Source: MWCM01 sp964558315
Lineage (GTDB): Bacteria > Patescibacteriota > UBA1384 > XYA2-FULL-43-10
Reading direction: 5' to 3'
Assembly: GCA_964558315.1 (NCBI GenBank)
Contig: CAZLCL010000018.1
Coordinates: forward strand, 1-16,927
DNA: 16,927 nucleotides
Positions within the stretch are counted from its first letter, which is position 1, and each line of letters starts with the position of its first letter. The notes under the pieces are model-generated. The model saw only the letters and a list, made by a program, of their open reading frames with translations, was not told the DNA's origin and did not search any database. Shown here piece after piece: positions 1 through 7,364 of the stretch. The translations under genes and the position numbers were made by a program.

Positions 1-2
1 GC

Positions 3-143
3 ATCAAAATATGGGATACAATGTATATGAGCAAGTGGCCGTTTGTGGTTTCCTTTTTGTCCCTACTGGCATTTTTAATTATTTTGCTTTATAAAGTTAG
101 TATAATTGTCAAAAATAGATGTCGAAAGGAAGTATCTGATTAG
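3..143 (+). CDS. C-terminal end of an unidentified membrane protein (partial)
   Basis: Frame 3 stays open from the left edge to TAG at 141-143, giving 46 residues of a protein whose start lies outside the window. The fragment holds one strongly hydrophobic stretch (about residues 13-32), followed by a short basic and polar tail ending KNRCRKEVSD, as expected for a last membrane helix with a cytoplasmic tail. The stop lies 17 nt before the next gene on the same strand, so it probably belongs to the same operon. I do not recognise the family. A polytopic glycosyltransferase or transporter would suit the neighbourhood, but the fragment is too short to decide. Confidence 0.5.
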   Translation: MKIWDTMYMSKWPFVVSFLSLLAFLIILLYKVSIIVKNRCRKEVSD

Positions 144-160
144 CACTAGTTCAAACTTGC

Positions 161-1039
161 ATGTCCCTATTATATAACATATTAAAATTACTAAGGCTTA
201 GACATTGGCTTAAGAACCTGCTTGTGTTTGTTGCCCTGTTTTTTACTTTCAATTTCGAGATAACTGCCTTTGTCAAAGACCTTCTGGCTTTCTTTGGCTT
301 CTCATTATTTGCATCATCGGTATATATCTTAAATGATATGGTTGATTCATCCAGAGATCGCCAACATCCAAAAAAGAAGCATAGGCCTATTGCTGCTGGA
401 AAAATTAAGATTTGGCAAGCTTTATTAATATTTGTTCTTGTGTTCAGTGCCGGAACCTATATCGTTTCTACGCTTAACCAAAATGTGTTATTTGCATGTC
501 TGTTCTATTTCGCAATGAATCTATTATATAGCTTTTGGCTAAAACATACTGCGATTATTGACGTAATGATAATAGCATTGGGTTTTGTGATAAGAGTAAT
601 AGTAGGCGCATATGCAATTAGCGTCCCGGTTTCTCATTGGATTTTACTCTGCACATTCTTCATCTCATTGTTTTTAGCTTTTGGCAAAAGGAAGAATGAA
701 ATGGAGGTGCTGGAGAAGGAAACAAAAGCGGCTCACAGGAAATCGATTGCCGAATATAATCAAGGTTTTATTAATCAGATGCTCTCTTTGACTGCCGGCA
801 TATCTGTTGTCTTCTATGCGCTTTACACAATTGATCCAAGCACCATCGAAAGATTCGGTAGCAATAAAATGATTTATTCAACGCCAATTGTTGTGTTTGC
901 AGTATTTAGGTACTTCCATATGCTCTATAATAAAAATGATGGAGGAGATCCCGTAACCATTTTCCTCGAAGACAAGCAATTTTCCGCCTCTGTTGTTCTC
1001 TGGCTTTTGAGCATTATATTGATTTATTATTTCTCTTAA
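161..1039 (+). CDS. UbiA-family polyprenyl-phosphate phosphoribosyltransferase (DPPR synthase-like)
   Basis: A 292-residue polytopic membrane protein. It most resembles the decaprenyl-phosphate phosphoribosyltransferase branch of the UbiA superfamily, which moves 5-phosphoribose from PRPP onto a polyprenyl phosphate on the cytoplasmic face. Visible signs are the early RLRHWLKN stretch (residues 12-19) and the Asp-rich motif N58-D59..D62...D66-R67-x-H69-P70 followed by RPIAAG (75-80). Further on come the helix around IIDVMIIALGFVIR, GKRKNEM (175-181) and a late GGDP...LEDK segment (261-272). Quinone- and heme-pathway UbiA proteins carry NDxxDxxxD but usually not the HPxKxxRPIAAG extension. The ATG at 161 has no clear Shine-Dalgarno. 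An in-frame stop at 137-139 leaves no upstream start. The stop overlaps the next start in TAATG, implying coupling. The specific activity is inferred from motifs only. Confidence 0.87.
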   Translation: MSLLYNILKLLRLRHWLKNLLVFVALFFTFNFEITAFVKDLLAFFGFSLFASSVYILNDMVDSSRDRQHPKKKHRPIAAGKIKIWQALLIFVLVFSAGTYIVSTLNQNVLFACLFYFAMNLLYSFWLKHTAIIDVMIIALGFVIRVIVGAYAISVPVSHWILLCTFFISLFLAFGKRKNEMEVLEKETKAAHRKSIAEYNQGFINQMLSLTAGISVVFYALYTIDPSTIERFGSNKMIYSTPIVVFAVFRYFHMLYNKNDGGDPVTIFLEDKQFSASVVLWLLSIILIYYFS

Positions 1040-1974
1040 TGAAGAATCTAACATCAAAAATTATATATTCTATAGTATTTGCAGTGGTAATATATTTACT
1101 GCTTGCTGTTTGGGGCTCTCGACACGGATTGTCGGAGGCAATCTTAAAATTTAATTGGGGTTATTTGCCACTTTTGCTTATTCTCTCCTTGGGAAATTAT
1201 CTCTTACGTTTTGTCAAATGGCAATATTATTTAAAAATCTTGAAGATTGTAATCCCTCGCAAAGCTTCTTTCATTATACACATGTCGGGATTAGGCTTGT
1301 CTATCACCCCGGGTAAACTGGGAGAGGTAGTTAAATCGTATTTTCTTAAAAAATGCTTCGGTCACTCTGTTAGCAAAACAGCCCCTGTGGTGTTGGCAGA
1401 TCGTCTAACGGATATGATGGCATTAGTAATCATGACAGCCGCTGGCGCGATAGGTTTTTCTTACGGGCAAAAAGTTATTTGGATCATCACAATATTGGTG
1501 GTTGCTCTCTTTTTGGCAATCGTGATAAAGCCCATAGGTGAGTTTGTTCTCGCCCTCTTGTCGAAAGTGTCGATATTGAATAAATACACAAGCAAAATGT
1601 ATGATCTCTACGATTCTTCATATTCTCTTCTGGCGCCTAAAAGAGTGACTATTCCTTTAATTATTTCTTTGATATCATGGAGTTTTGAAGCCATAGCTTT
1701 TTACTTTGTATTTGTTTCTTTCGGTTTAGAGGGTTTTCTGGCGCCATTTTTTATTTATAGTTTTTCAACCATAGTAGGTGCCGTCTCAATGTTGCCCGGA
1801 GGTCTTGGCGCAACCGAGGGCACCATATCCGGATTAATGAAGTTGCTTGATATTAATCTCGGAGTTGCGGCTCTTGCTACAATAATAATTAGAGCGACAA
1901 CTTTATGGTTCGCGGTCTTGGTCGGACTCGTTTTCTTAATTATCGCTGAGAGGAGTTATGTCAGAGAATCATAA
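1039..1974 (+). CDS. Flippase-like membrane protein (UPF0104 / LPG-synthase TM family)
   Basis: A 311-residue protein with about eight hydrophobic segments, matching the flippase-like domain shared by YbhN and the N-terminal half of MprF. Family signatures are LSITPGKLGEVVKSYFLK (residues 87-104), ADRLTDMMALV (120-130) and the late MLPGGLGATEG loop (251-261). Members occur next to glycosyltransferase genes in many bacteria and archaea and are thought to translocate or organise lipid substrates. Activity is proven for only a few of them. The start overlaps the previous stop (TAATG), and the last 17 nt overlap the following gene, so the three genes are probably co-translated. By context, a reasonable guess is that it moves the polyprenyl-phosphate sugar made by its neighbours. 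There is no direct evidence of substrate. Confidence 0.85.
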   Translation: MKNLTSKIIYSIVFAVVIYLLLAVWGSRHGLSEAILKFNWGYLPLLLILSLGNYLLRFVKWQYYLKILKIVIPRKASFIIHMSGLGLSITPGKLGEVVKSYFLKKCFGHSVSKTAPVVLADRLTDMMALVIMTAAGAIGFSYGQKVIWIITILVVALFLAIVIKPIGEFVLALLSKVSILNKYTSKMYDLYDSSYSLLAPKRVTIPLIISLISWSFEAIAFYFVFVSFGLEGFLAPFFIYSFSTIVGAVSMLPGGLGATEGTISGLMKLLDINLGVAALATIIIRATTLWFAVLVGLVFLIIAERSYVRES

Positions 1975-2638
1975 AAAAATGATATTTCATATTCACACAT
2001 CTTTTTCTTCCGACAGCAGAATCTCTCCCAAACAGTTAATCGAATTTTGTAAAAATGAAAAGATAGACATCATAGTAGTTTGTGATCACAATACAATCGA
2101 TGGGGCTAAGGCCGTTTCCGAACTTGCAGATGACAGTATTATGGTGATTATGGGAGAGGAAATTAAGAGCATGCAAGGCGAGATAATAGGTTTATTCCTG
2201 AATGACAACATAAGACCCAAAATGACCCTCGAAGAGACAATTTTTCAAATCAAGAAGCAAAACGGCTTAGTCTGTTTACCTCATCCGGGGGAGAGCTTAA
2301 GACGCTCCGCAATTAGCAAAAAGAATTCTGAAATGGCAATCAAAGATGCTGATATTGTAGAGGTTTATAATTCGCGGACTGCTTTCAAGGCGGATATGGA
2401 TTGGGCTTATAATTTAGCCGAAAAATATGATAAACCGATTATATATGGTTCAGATTCGCATAACGTTTCGGAGTTGCACGGAGCAATCTGCCAGCTGCCG
2501 GATTTTGTTGACGCAAGCTCCTTTATTAAATCACTAGAAGGTATCAAGCTGTTATCGTCCCGAAAGACGGGTTTTTTGCTGCAGGCTCTTTCTGTGGCGG
2601 TAAAATACTGCAGAAGAATTAATAAGTTAGATAATTAA
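1958..2638 (+). CDS. PHP-domain metal-dependent phosphoesterase
   Basis: A 226-residue protein of the PHP superfamily, a TIM-barrel-like fold binding up to three metals and hydrolysing phosphomonoesters or nucleotides. The metal ligands are readable: HIH (residues 11-13), CDHN (42-45), GEE (66-68), PHP (108-110), the VEVYNSR strand (134-140) and GSDSH (164-168). There is no signal peptide, so it is probably cytoplasmic. The tail after residue 203 has alternating hydrophobic and basic residues and might touch the membrane. It starts inside the previous gene, after a purine-rich GAGAGGAG at 1948-1955, which supports ATG 1958. The alternative ATG at 1979, just after the previous stop, would leave that site too far away. 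Sitting between a phosphoribosyltransferase and an SDR, it could remove the 5-phosphate from the lipid-linked ribose, but that role is inferred. Confidence 0.85.
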   Translation: MSENHKKMIFHIHTSFSSDSRISPKQLIEFCKNEKIDIIVVCDHNTIDGAKAVSELADDSIMVIMGEEIKSMQGEIIGLFLNDNIRPKMTLEETIFQIKKQNGLVCLPHPGESLRRSAISKKNSEMAIKDADIVEVYNSRTAFKADMDWAYNLAEKYDKPIIYGSDSHNVSELHGAICQLPDFVDASSFIKSLEGIKLLSSRKTGFLLQALSVAVKYCRRINKLDN

Positions 2639-2657
2639 ATTCGCAAAAAGGTAAATT

Positions 2658-3710
2658 ATGTCGAAGATCGATCAAAAAAAGGTATTAATTACAGGCGGGG
2701 CAGGTTTTTTGGGAATTAACCTTACGAGATATCTACTAGAAAGAGGGCACACAGTTGTATCATATGATCTCGCTCCTTTCGACTATCCCGAGAAATTTAA
2801 AATTCAGGCAATTGTCGGAGATATTCGTAATAAAAATGATTTGGAGAGGGCAATGCACGGTTGTGATTTTGTTGTCCACTGTGCCGCTGCCCTGCCTTTA
2901 TACTCCAAAGAAGACATTTACTCTACAGATGTAGTGGGCACATCCAATGTTTTGGAAGCAGCCAGTAAAAATAAAATTAAACGGGTAATTCATATATCCT
3001 CCACCGCCGTATATGGAATTCCCGATCATCATCCTTTAATAGAAAATGATAAATTGGATGGTGTCGGACCGTATGGACAGGCGAAAATTGATGCCGAGAA
3101 AGTTTGCGAGAGATACAGAAAGAAGGGAATGATCGTGCCGATAATCCGCCCCAAATCATTTATTGGTCCGGAGCGATTGGGAGTATTCGCACTCTTTTAC
3201 GATTGGGCTAAAGATGGTAGAAGTTTCCCGATGATTGGCAGTGGCAAGAATCGCTATCAACTGCTCGATGTTGAAGATCTTTGTCAGGCTATTTTTCTAA
3301 CCATGACTCTTCCTGGCGAGAAAGTAAATGATACTTTTAATGTTGGCGCAAAAAAGTTTGCTACAATGAAAGAAGATTATCAAGCGGTTTTAGACTATGC
3401 AGGTTTTAATAAAAAAATTAAAGGTTTTCCCGCAGGTATCGTAATCTGGAGCCTTAGAATATTAGAGGTGTTACATTTATCTCCGCTTTATAAATGGGTA
3501 TACGAAACAGCATCAAAAGATTCTTTTGTTTCCATAGAGAAGGCGGAGAAAGTTCTAGGGTATAAACCCAAACATTCTAACAAAGAAGCCTTAATCAGAA
3601 ACTACAAATGGTATCTGGATAATCTGAAACAATTTGAAGGTGTGAGCGGCGTGTCACACCGAGTTCCGTGGAAGCAGGGTGCGCTGGGATTAATTAAAAA
3701 ACTTTTTTAG
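2658..3710 (+). CDS. Extended SDR, NAD-dependent epimerase/dehydratase family
   Basis: A 350-residue extended short-chain dehydrogenase/reductase. The Rossmann glycine motif TGGAGFLG is at residues 12-19. D37 ends the second strand, favouring NAD(H) over NADP(H), and D55 follows in the GDI turn. The active site is visible as SST (114-116), Y139 and K143 in GPYGQAK. RPKSFIGPERLG (164-175) is the usual substrate loop. Most relatives act on nucleotide sugars as epimerases, dehydratases or reductases. Some 3-beta-HSD-like members act on lipid substrates. The last 20 residues form a possible amphipathic helix ending IKKLF. It starts 19 nt after the PHP gene, with AAAAAGG just upstream of the ATG. 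Within this operon it could supply a sugar nucleotide or work on the lipid-linked pentose; the sequence does not tell which. Confidence 0.87.
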   Translation: MSKIDQKKVLITGGAGFLGINLTRYLLERGHTVVSYDLAPFDYPEKFKIQAIVGDIRNKNDLERAMHGCDFVVHCAAALPLYSKEDIYSTDVVGTSNVLEAASKNKIKRVIHISSTAVYGIPDHHPLIENDKLDGVGPYGQAKIDAEKVCERYRKKGMIVPIIRPKSFIGPERLGVFALFYDWAKDGRSFPMIGSGKNRYQLLDVEDLCQAIFLTMTLPGEKVNDTFNVGAKKFATMKEDYQAVLDYAGFNKKIKGFPAGIVIWSLRILEVLHLSPLYKWVYETASKDSFVSIEKAEKVLGYKPKHSNKEALIRNYKWYLDNLKQFEGVSGVSHRVPWKQGALGLIKKLF

Positions 3711-3736
3711 ATTTAATCAGCTGGATTTAACCATCT

Positions 3737-5779
3737 GTGGAAAATATTACAAAGCTAACAAAACGATATCAAAATAGTTTACTCTTATTGCTCTATTTAA
3801 TATTGTTTTCGATAATTATTTCTCCCGCGATACAGGGCTTGGGAATGTTTTGGGATTGGGATTGGCCTGTTTTCAGCGAACAATTAAAATCGTTTTATAC
3901 GAATTACGACCATGCTTGGGTTGATAACGGATTCGGTCAACCGATGACTTATAATTCTGGCTTCTATCTGCGTGTAATATTAAGCGGGGGTGCGTACTTG
4001 GGGCTAAACCCTGAAGTCATTCTATATTTGTTATTGGTTATTTTGATATCTGCCACTGCATATGGCGGTTTTCTTTTCGCCAGAAAAAAGATGAATCCCT
4101 TATTCTCATTTTTGATCGGATCGGCTGTCGTTCTTAATCCCGCATATTTATACAAGCTGGTGTCGGGGCACTTATTCTATCTTTTTTCATTTGCAATTTT
4201 TGTCTATTTTATTTATTACCTGCACAATCAATACAAAAAAGACTTTAAAACAACCTTAGTCCTTGGCTTGTTGTTTGGTTTTGTGGGAGCACAAATTCAA
4301 TTTTTCGCTTTCGCGGCCATCTTATTGGTTATCTATTATCTATTTACATATAAAAAATTCAAATTTAGAAATCTGGCTTTAATATCAATAATCGCTTTCC
4401 TGATAAATTTACCATGGTTAAGTAATTTTCTAACAGGTGCAATTCAATTCTCAAATGTCTCTGGGCAAGCAGGGGAGATAGCATTTTCAGGAGCCAGCCT
4501 CACCAGTATTTTGAGAATCGCCACCTTGTCATTCGCGGATGCAACATTAATCAAATTTTTTTATCCTAAATATCTACTGATATTTTTTGGGTTGTTCTCT
4601 CTCGGATTAAGCGGGTTGATCTTATGGAGAGTAAAGAAAAGAAATATTCCCGCCCATATCTGGTATCTTTTGTTAACGCTAATAGTAATGGTTGCGCTAG
4701 GCACGGGTTTTTTCCACTCTTGGAATATCCCGTATTTCTCACGCATCTATCCTATGTTCAGAGAGTCTGGTCATTTTGCACCTATTATTGTTCTTTTGAT
4801 GATCTTGCTTCTAGTAAGACTTTGGCCTAATGAAAAAATTATATTATCAGTCATGTCTATTTACCTTGTGCTATTTGTTAGTATTAATGCGATAATTATT
4901 AATACTTCTTTGCCAACCTTAAATTATAAGGCTCTCAGAGACCACTTGGAGCCATACAAGGAATTTCTTGATAAAGATAAAGATATTTATCGAATCGCCA
5001 CATATCCTTTTTTCGGTCAGTATTCAGTAGCTTGGGAGAATGATAAAGAAGTTAGGGGCCAACCTGTTGGAAATACCGGAATTGACACCTTCAGTCAAAA
5101 TTCAAAGTATGATACATTATCTAATTACATCTCTGCCCAAAAGATAAAACAGTCTGTTCAATTCCGGTTTTTAAAGGGCCGCGATTTGCAAATCTTGGAG
5201 GAGCGAAACATTAAATATATTTTGGATTTATCAAATATCTATCAGTCAAACATAGAGAGATATTCCGATCCCAGTTTTTATGAAAACGATTTAGGTTTAA
5301 TCAAAAATGATTCTTTTCTCTTTAAAAATTTGATTAACGAGTACCCAGAGAGAATTACTCAAGTTGCTCCAAATATTTATAAATTAACCAAATATGACCC
5401 CAGAATTGAAGCGAAAATTCACGAAGCGAAAGTTGTAAAAGTAAATTCGAGTAAATATTTGGTAAAAATAGAAAACTTTTCAAGTAGTGACAAGCTATAT
5501 TTCAGGAGCAATTTTCACGACGGTTGGAAATTGTTTTATAATAAAGGCAATAAGAGTTTCCTAGTCAAAGGACACGAACGAGAGAAGTTTGGCCAATCAT
5601 GGAATCTTGACCTCGAGTATATAAATAGAGATTCACAACAAAATTCAGATGAAAGTCCGGAGGATTTAGAGCTGGAGTTATTATTTGCCCCCGAGAAATA
5701 TTTTCTAATCGCAAAATATATTAGTCTTGCCACTATAGTTTTGCTTTCGTTAGGAATTGTTAGGAGACCTAGAAAATAA
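3737..5779 (+). CDS. GT-C-like polytopic membrane protein with C-terminal extracytoplasmic domain
   Basis: A 680-residue protein with about 11-12 hydrophobic segments between residues 14 and 390, a soluble region of roughly 265 residues (391-655), one last helix (656-674) and a basic tail RRPRK. The first external loop carries FWDWDWPVF (38-46). Acidic residues there are typical of GT-C glycosyltransferases, which use polyprenyl-phosphate sugars outside the membrane. The segment FRESGHFAP (341-349) and the beta-rich piece around FHDGWKLFYNKG (593-604) resemble YfhO-like and other large GT-C proteins. No characterised subfamily is assigned. The start is GTG at 3737. The next in-frame ATG is residue 37 and would delete the first helix. 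The gap to the SDR gene is 26 nt. The last 30 nt overlap the opposing flippase gene tail to tail. It is a candidate user of the lipid-linked sugar made upstream. Confidence 0.72.
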   Translation: MENITKLTKRYQNSLLLLLYLILFSIIISPAIQGLGMFWDWDWPVFSEQLKSFYTNYDHAWVDNGFGQPMTYNSGFYLRVILSGGAYLGLNPEVILYLLLVILISATAYGGFLFARKKMNPLFSFLIGSAVVLNPAYLYKLVSGHLFYLFSFAIFVYFIYYLHNQYKKDFKTTLVLGLLFGFVGAQIQFFAFAAILLVIYYLFTYKKFKFRNLALISIIAFLINLPWLSNFLTGAIQFSNVSGQAGEIAFSGASLTSILRIATLSFADATLIKFFYPKYLLIFFGLFSLGLSGLILWRVKKRNIPAHIWYLLLTLIVMVALGTGFFHSWNIPYFSRIYPMFRESGHFAPIIVLLMILLLVRLWPNEKIILSVMSIYLVLFVSINAIIINTSLPTLNYKALRDHLEPYKEFLDKDKDIYRIATYPFFGQYSVAWENDKEVRGQPVGNTGIDTFSQNSKYDTLSNYISAQKIKQSVQFRFLKGRDLQILEERNIKYILDLSNIYQSNIERYSDPSFYENDLGLIKNDSFLFKNLINEYPERITQVAPNIYKLTKYDPRIEAKIHEAKVVKVNSSKYLVKIENFSSSDKLYFRSNFHDGWKLFYNKGNKSFLVKGHEREKFGQSWNLDLEYINRDSQQNSDESPEDLELELLFAPEKYFLIAKYISLATIVLLSLGIVRRPRK

Positions 5780-7344
5780 TAAAGACCCCATCTCATTAAT
5801 ACTGATTATTTTAAAGGCGCTTAACAATGCAAAATAGAGAATCGCTATGCCAACAATTTGAATTACAAAATTTACCGGAAGACTGCGTGCAATAATTGTT
5901 GTCAGCGCAGTGGCGGATACAACCAGAATAAGTTTGCCTATTGTCAACCAATTTATTCTTATATTTATTATTTTGTTAGCGTAGTGGAAATACACGAGCA
6001 TAAGGACCAGTGCAGACAATAGATTCGCGACAGCAGCCCCAAAATAGGAGATGCGGGGAATCATTATTAGATTTGCGATTAAATTAAACATAAAAATAAA
6101 GATAGAAATTTTCAAAAANNNNNNNNNNNNNNNNNNNNNNNNNNNNNNNNNNNNNNNNNNNNNNNNNNNNNNNNNNNNNNNNNNNNNNNNNNNNNNNNNN
6201 NNNNNNNNNNNNNNNNNNTTATTAGATTTGCGATTAAATTAAACATAAAAATAAAGATAGAAATTTTCAAAAAAATAGAGCGAGAGTCGTTGGCAATAAA
6301 GATCTCTACAAGAAGCGTGTTTATGAATATTATGGGCAATGATAAGGCTAAGAAGATCAGTACTCTTGCTGAATCACCAAACTCTGAGCTTGATAGGAGC
6401 AAAATAATTTCGTTGCGGTAAGCTATCGATAGCAGAGATATAATAGTAGCTCCAATCAGCATAACCGATATGCCTTTTTGTATGATTTTGGCAACTGCTT
6501 TTTTATCCTTGTTAATATTCTGTGAAATCGCTGGCTTTAAGGCACTGGAGAAGTATGAGCTCATAAAGGTTATTACCTCTAATACTTTAAAAGCAACTGT
6601 ATAAATACCGGCGGCTGCGGCGCCCTTAATAGCAAATAGAAGAAGTGTGTCAAGCTTGTAATATAGATTATTTACGATAAAAACTATTCCCAGAGGCCAA
6701 GCCATTGCCATGAGATTGTTGCTAAAGGCTTTGTCGTGAGCAAATGCGAATTTTAAATAGCGGCTAGCAAAGAGATATTTAAATACCAAAATAAAGATCC
6801 CCCACAGCGCTATGGTTGATGCCACCCACAAAAAACTTCCTCTTTGGTTAACAATGATAACCAATGCGATAATACTAATAATTCGGCTTAAAAGTTCAGC
6901 CAGGGCAGAAAATTGCATCTTAAGCCTGGCCTGCAGTAACATATCATAAACGCTGGCTAGAAGGTTAAAAAAAAGAAAACCGGTGGCGATTATTACACCG
7001 AATTTTATTTCTTTGTCATAATCGGTTAATAAAACTATGGAGATTGCCACAAGGCTGGCGACAAGGGCGCTCCAGAACCTAATTGTTAGCACGTTCGACA
7101 TAACTTTCTTTTCTTTTTCCGGTTTTTGCGAGATCTCACGGACTGTTACTGCAAATAATCCCAAATCGGCAAAGACGATAAAGAAGTTAATATATGTAGT
7201 AATAGTGTTATATTTTCCGACCCCTTCTGTTCCCAAATAATTGGTTAGGATTTTTATTGACACCAAAGTAAGTCCGAGCGTAATAAGTCTAATGAGTATC
7301 TGCCAGAAAGTATTGTCGAATATCGCCTTTTTGTTATATTCCAT
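5750..7344 (-). CDS. Wzx-type polysaccharide flippase, interrupted only by an assembly gap
   Basis: This is a polysaccharide biosynthesis/export protein of the MOP superfamily (RfbX/Wzx-like), which flips undecaprenyl-diphosphate-linked repeat units across the inner membrane. The N-terminal half shows the usual hallmarks: NTFWQILIR, then a long helix, ILTNYLGTEGVGKYN, and FADLGLFAVTVREIS. The 100-N gap at 6119-6218 splits the reading frame. The same 55 bp flank the gap, and dropping the Ns with one copy gives an unbroken frame of 479 residues from ATG 7344, a normal length for the family. A TTG at 7362, two bases after the upstream stop, would add six residues. I prefer the ATG because family members begin close to the first helix. 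It is the last gene of a minus-strand operon after the lysozyme-like gene, and its end overlaps the opposing gene by 30 nt. Confidence 0.88.
6064..6118. repeat. Left copy of the 55-bp direct repeat abutting the gap
   Basis: These 55 bases, ending at the last base before the Ns, are identical to the first 55 bases after the Ns. Both encode the same flippase peptide, read on the minus strand. The match stops exactly at the gap edges, so this is contig overlap rather than a biological repeat. Confidence 0.95.
6119..6218. other. Scaffold gap of exactly 100 N, probably spurious
   Basis: There are exactly one hundred undetermined bases, a conventional placeholder length. The exact 55-bp match on either side means the two contigs overlap and the true gap size is negative. 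Removing 155 bases (the Ns plus one copy) restores a single in-frame flippase gene, so no sequence appears to be missing. Confidence 0.95.
6219..6273. repeat. Right copy of the 55-bp direct repeat abutting the gap
   Basis: Identical to the 55 bases ending at 6118. The length of 55 equals a k-mer size commonly used in de Bruijn assembly, where neighbouring graph edges share exactly k bases. Treat the two copies as one locus. Confidence 0.95.
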
Positions 7345-7364
7345 ATTGCTTTTAAGGTTCAAAA

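Noticed and set aside
2977..3159. Antisense and overlapping small ORFs, for example opposite the SDR gene, within the GT-C-like gene and within the lysozyme-like gene
   Set aside because: They lie wholly inside well-supported genes, have no recognisable domains or start signals, and are best explained as shadows.
5750..6115. Short separate minus-strand ORF, as if the flippase were two genes or a pseudogene
   Set aside because: It starts only at a TTG inside the duplicated 55 bp, and its sequence is simply the C-terminal end of the flippase.
6064..6273. A 55-bp direct repeat that might be an attachment site, duplication or mobile-element target repeat
   Set aside because: The copies touch the N stretch on both sides exactly and the merged frame is intact, so contig overlap explains it fully.
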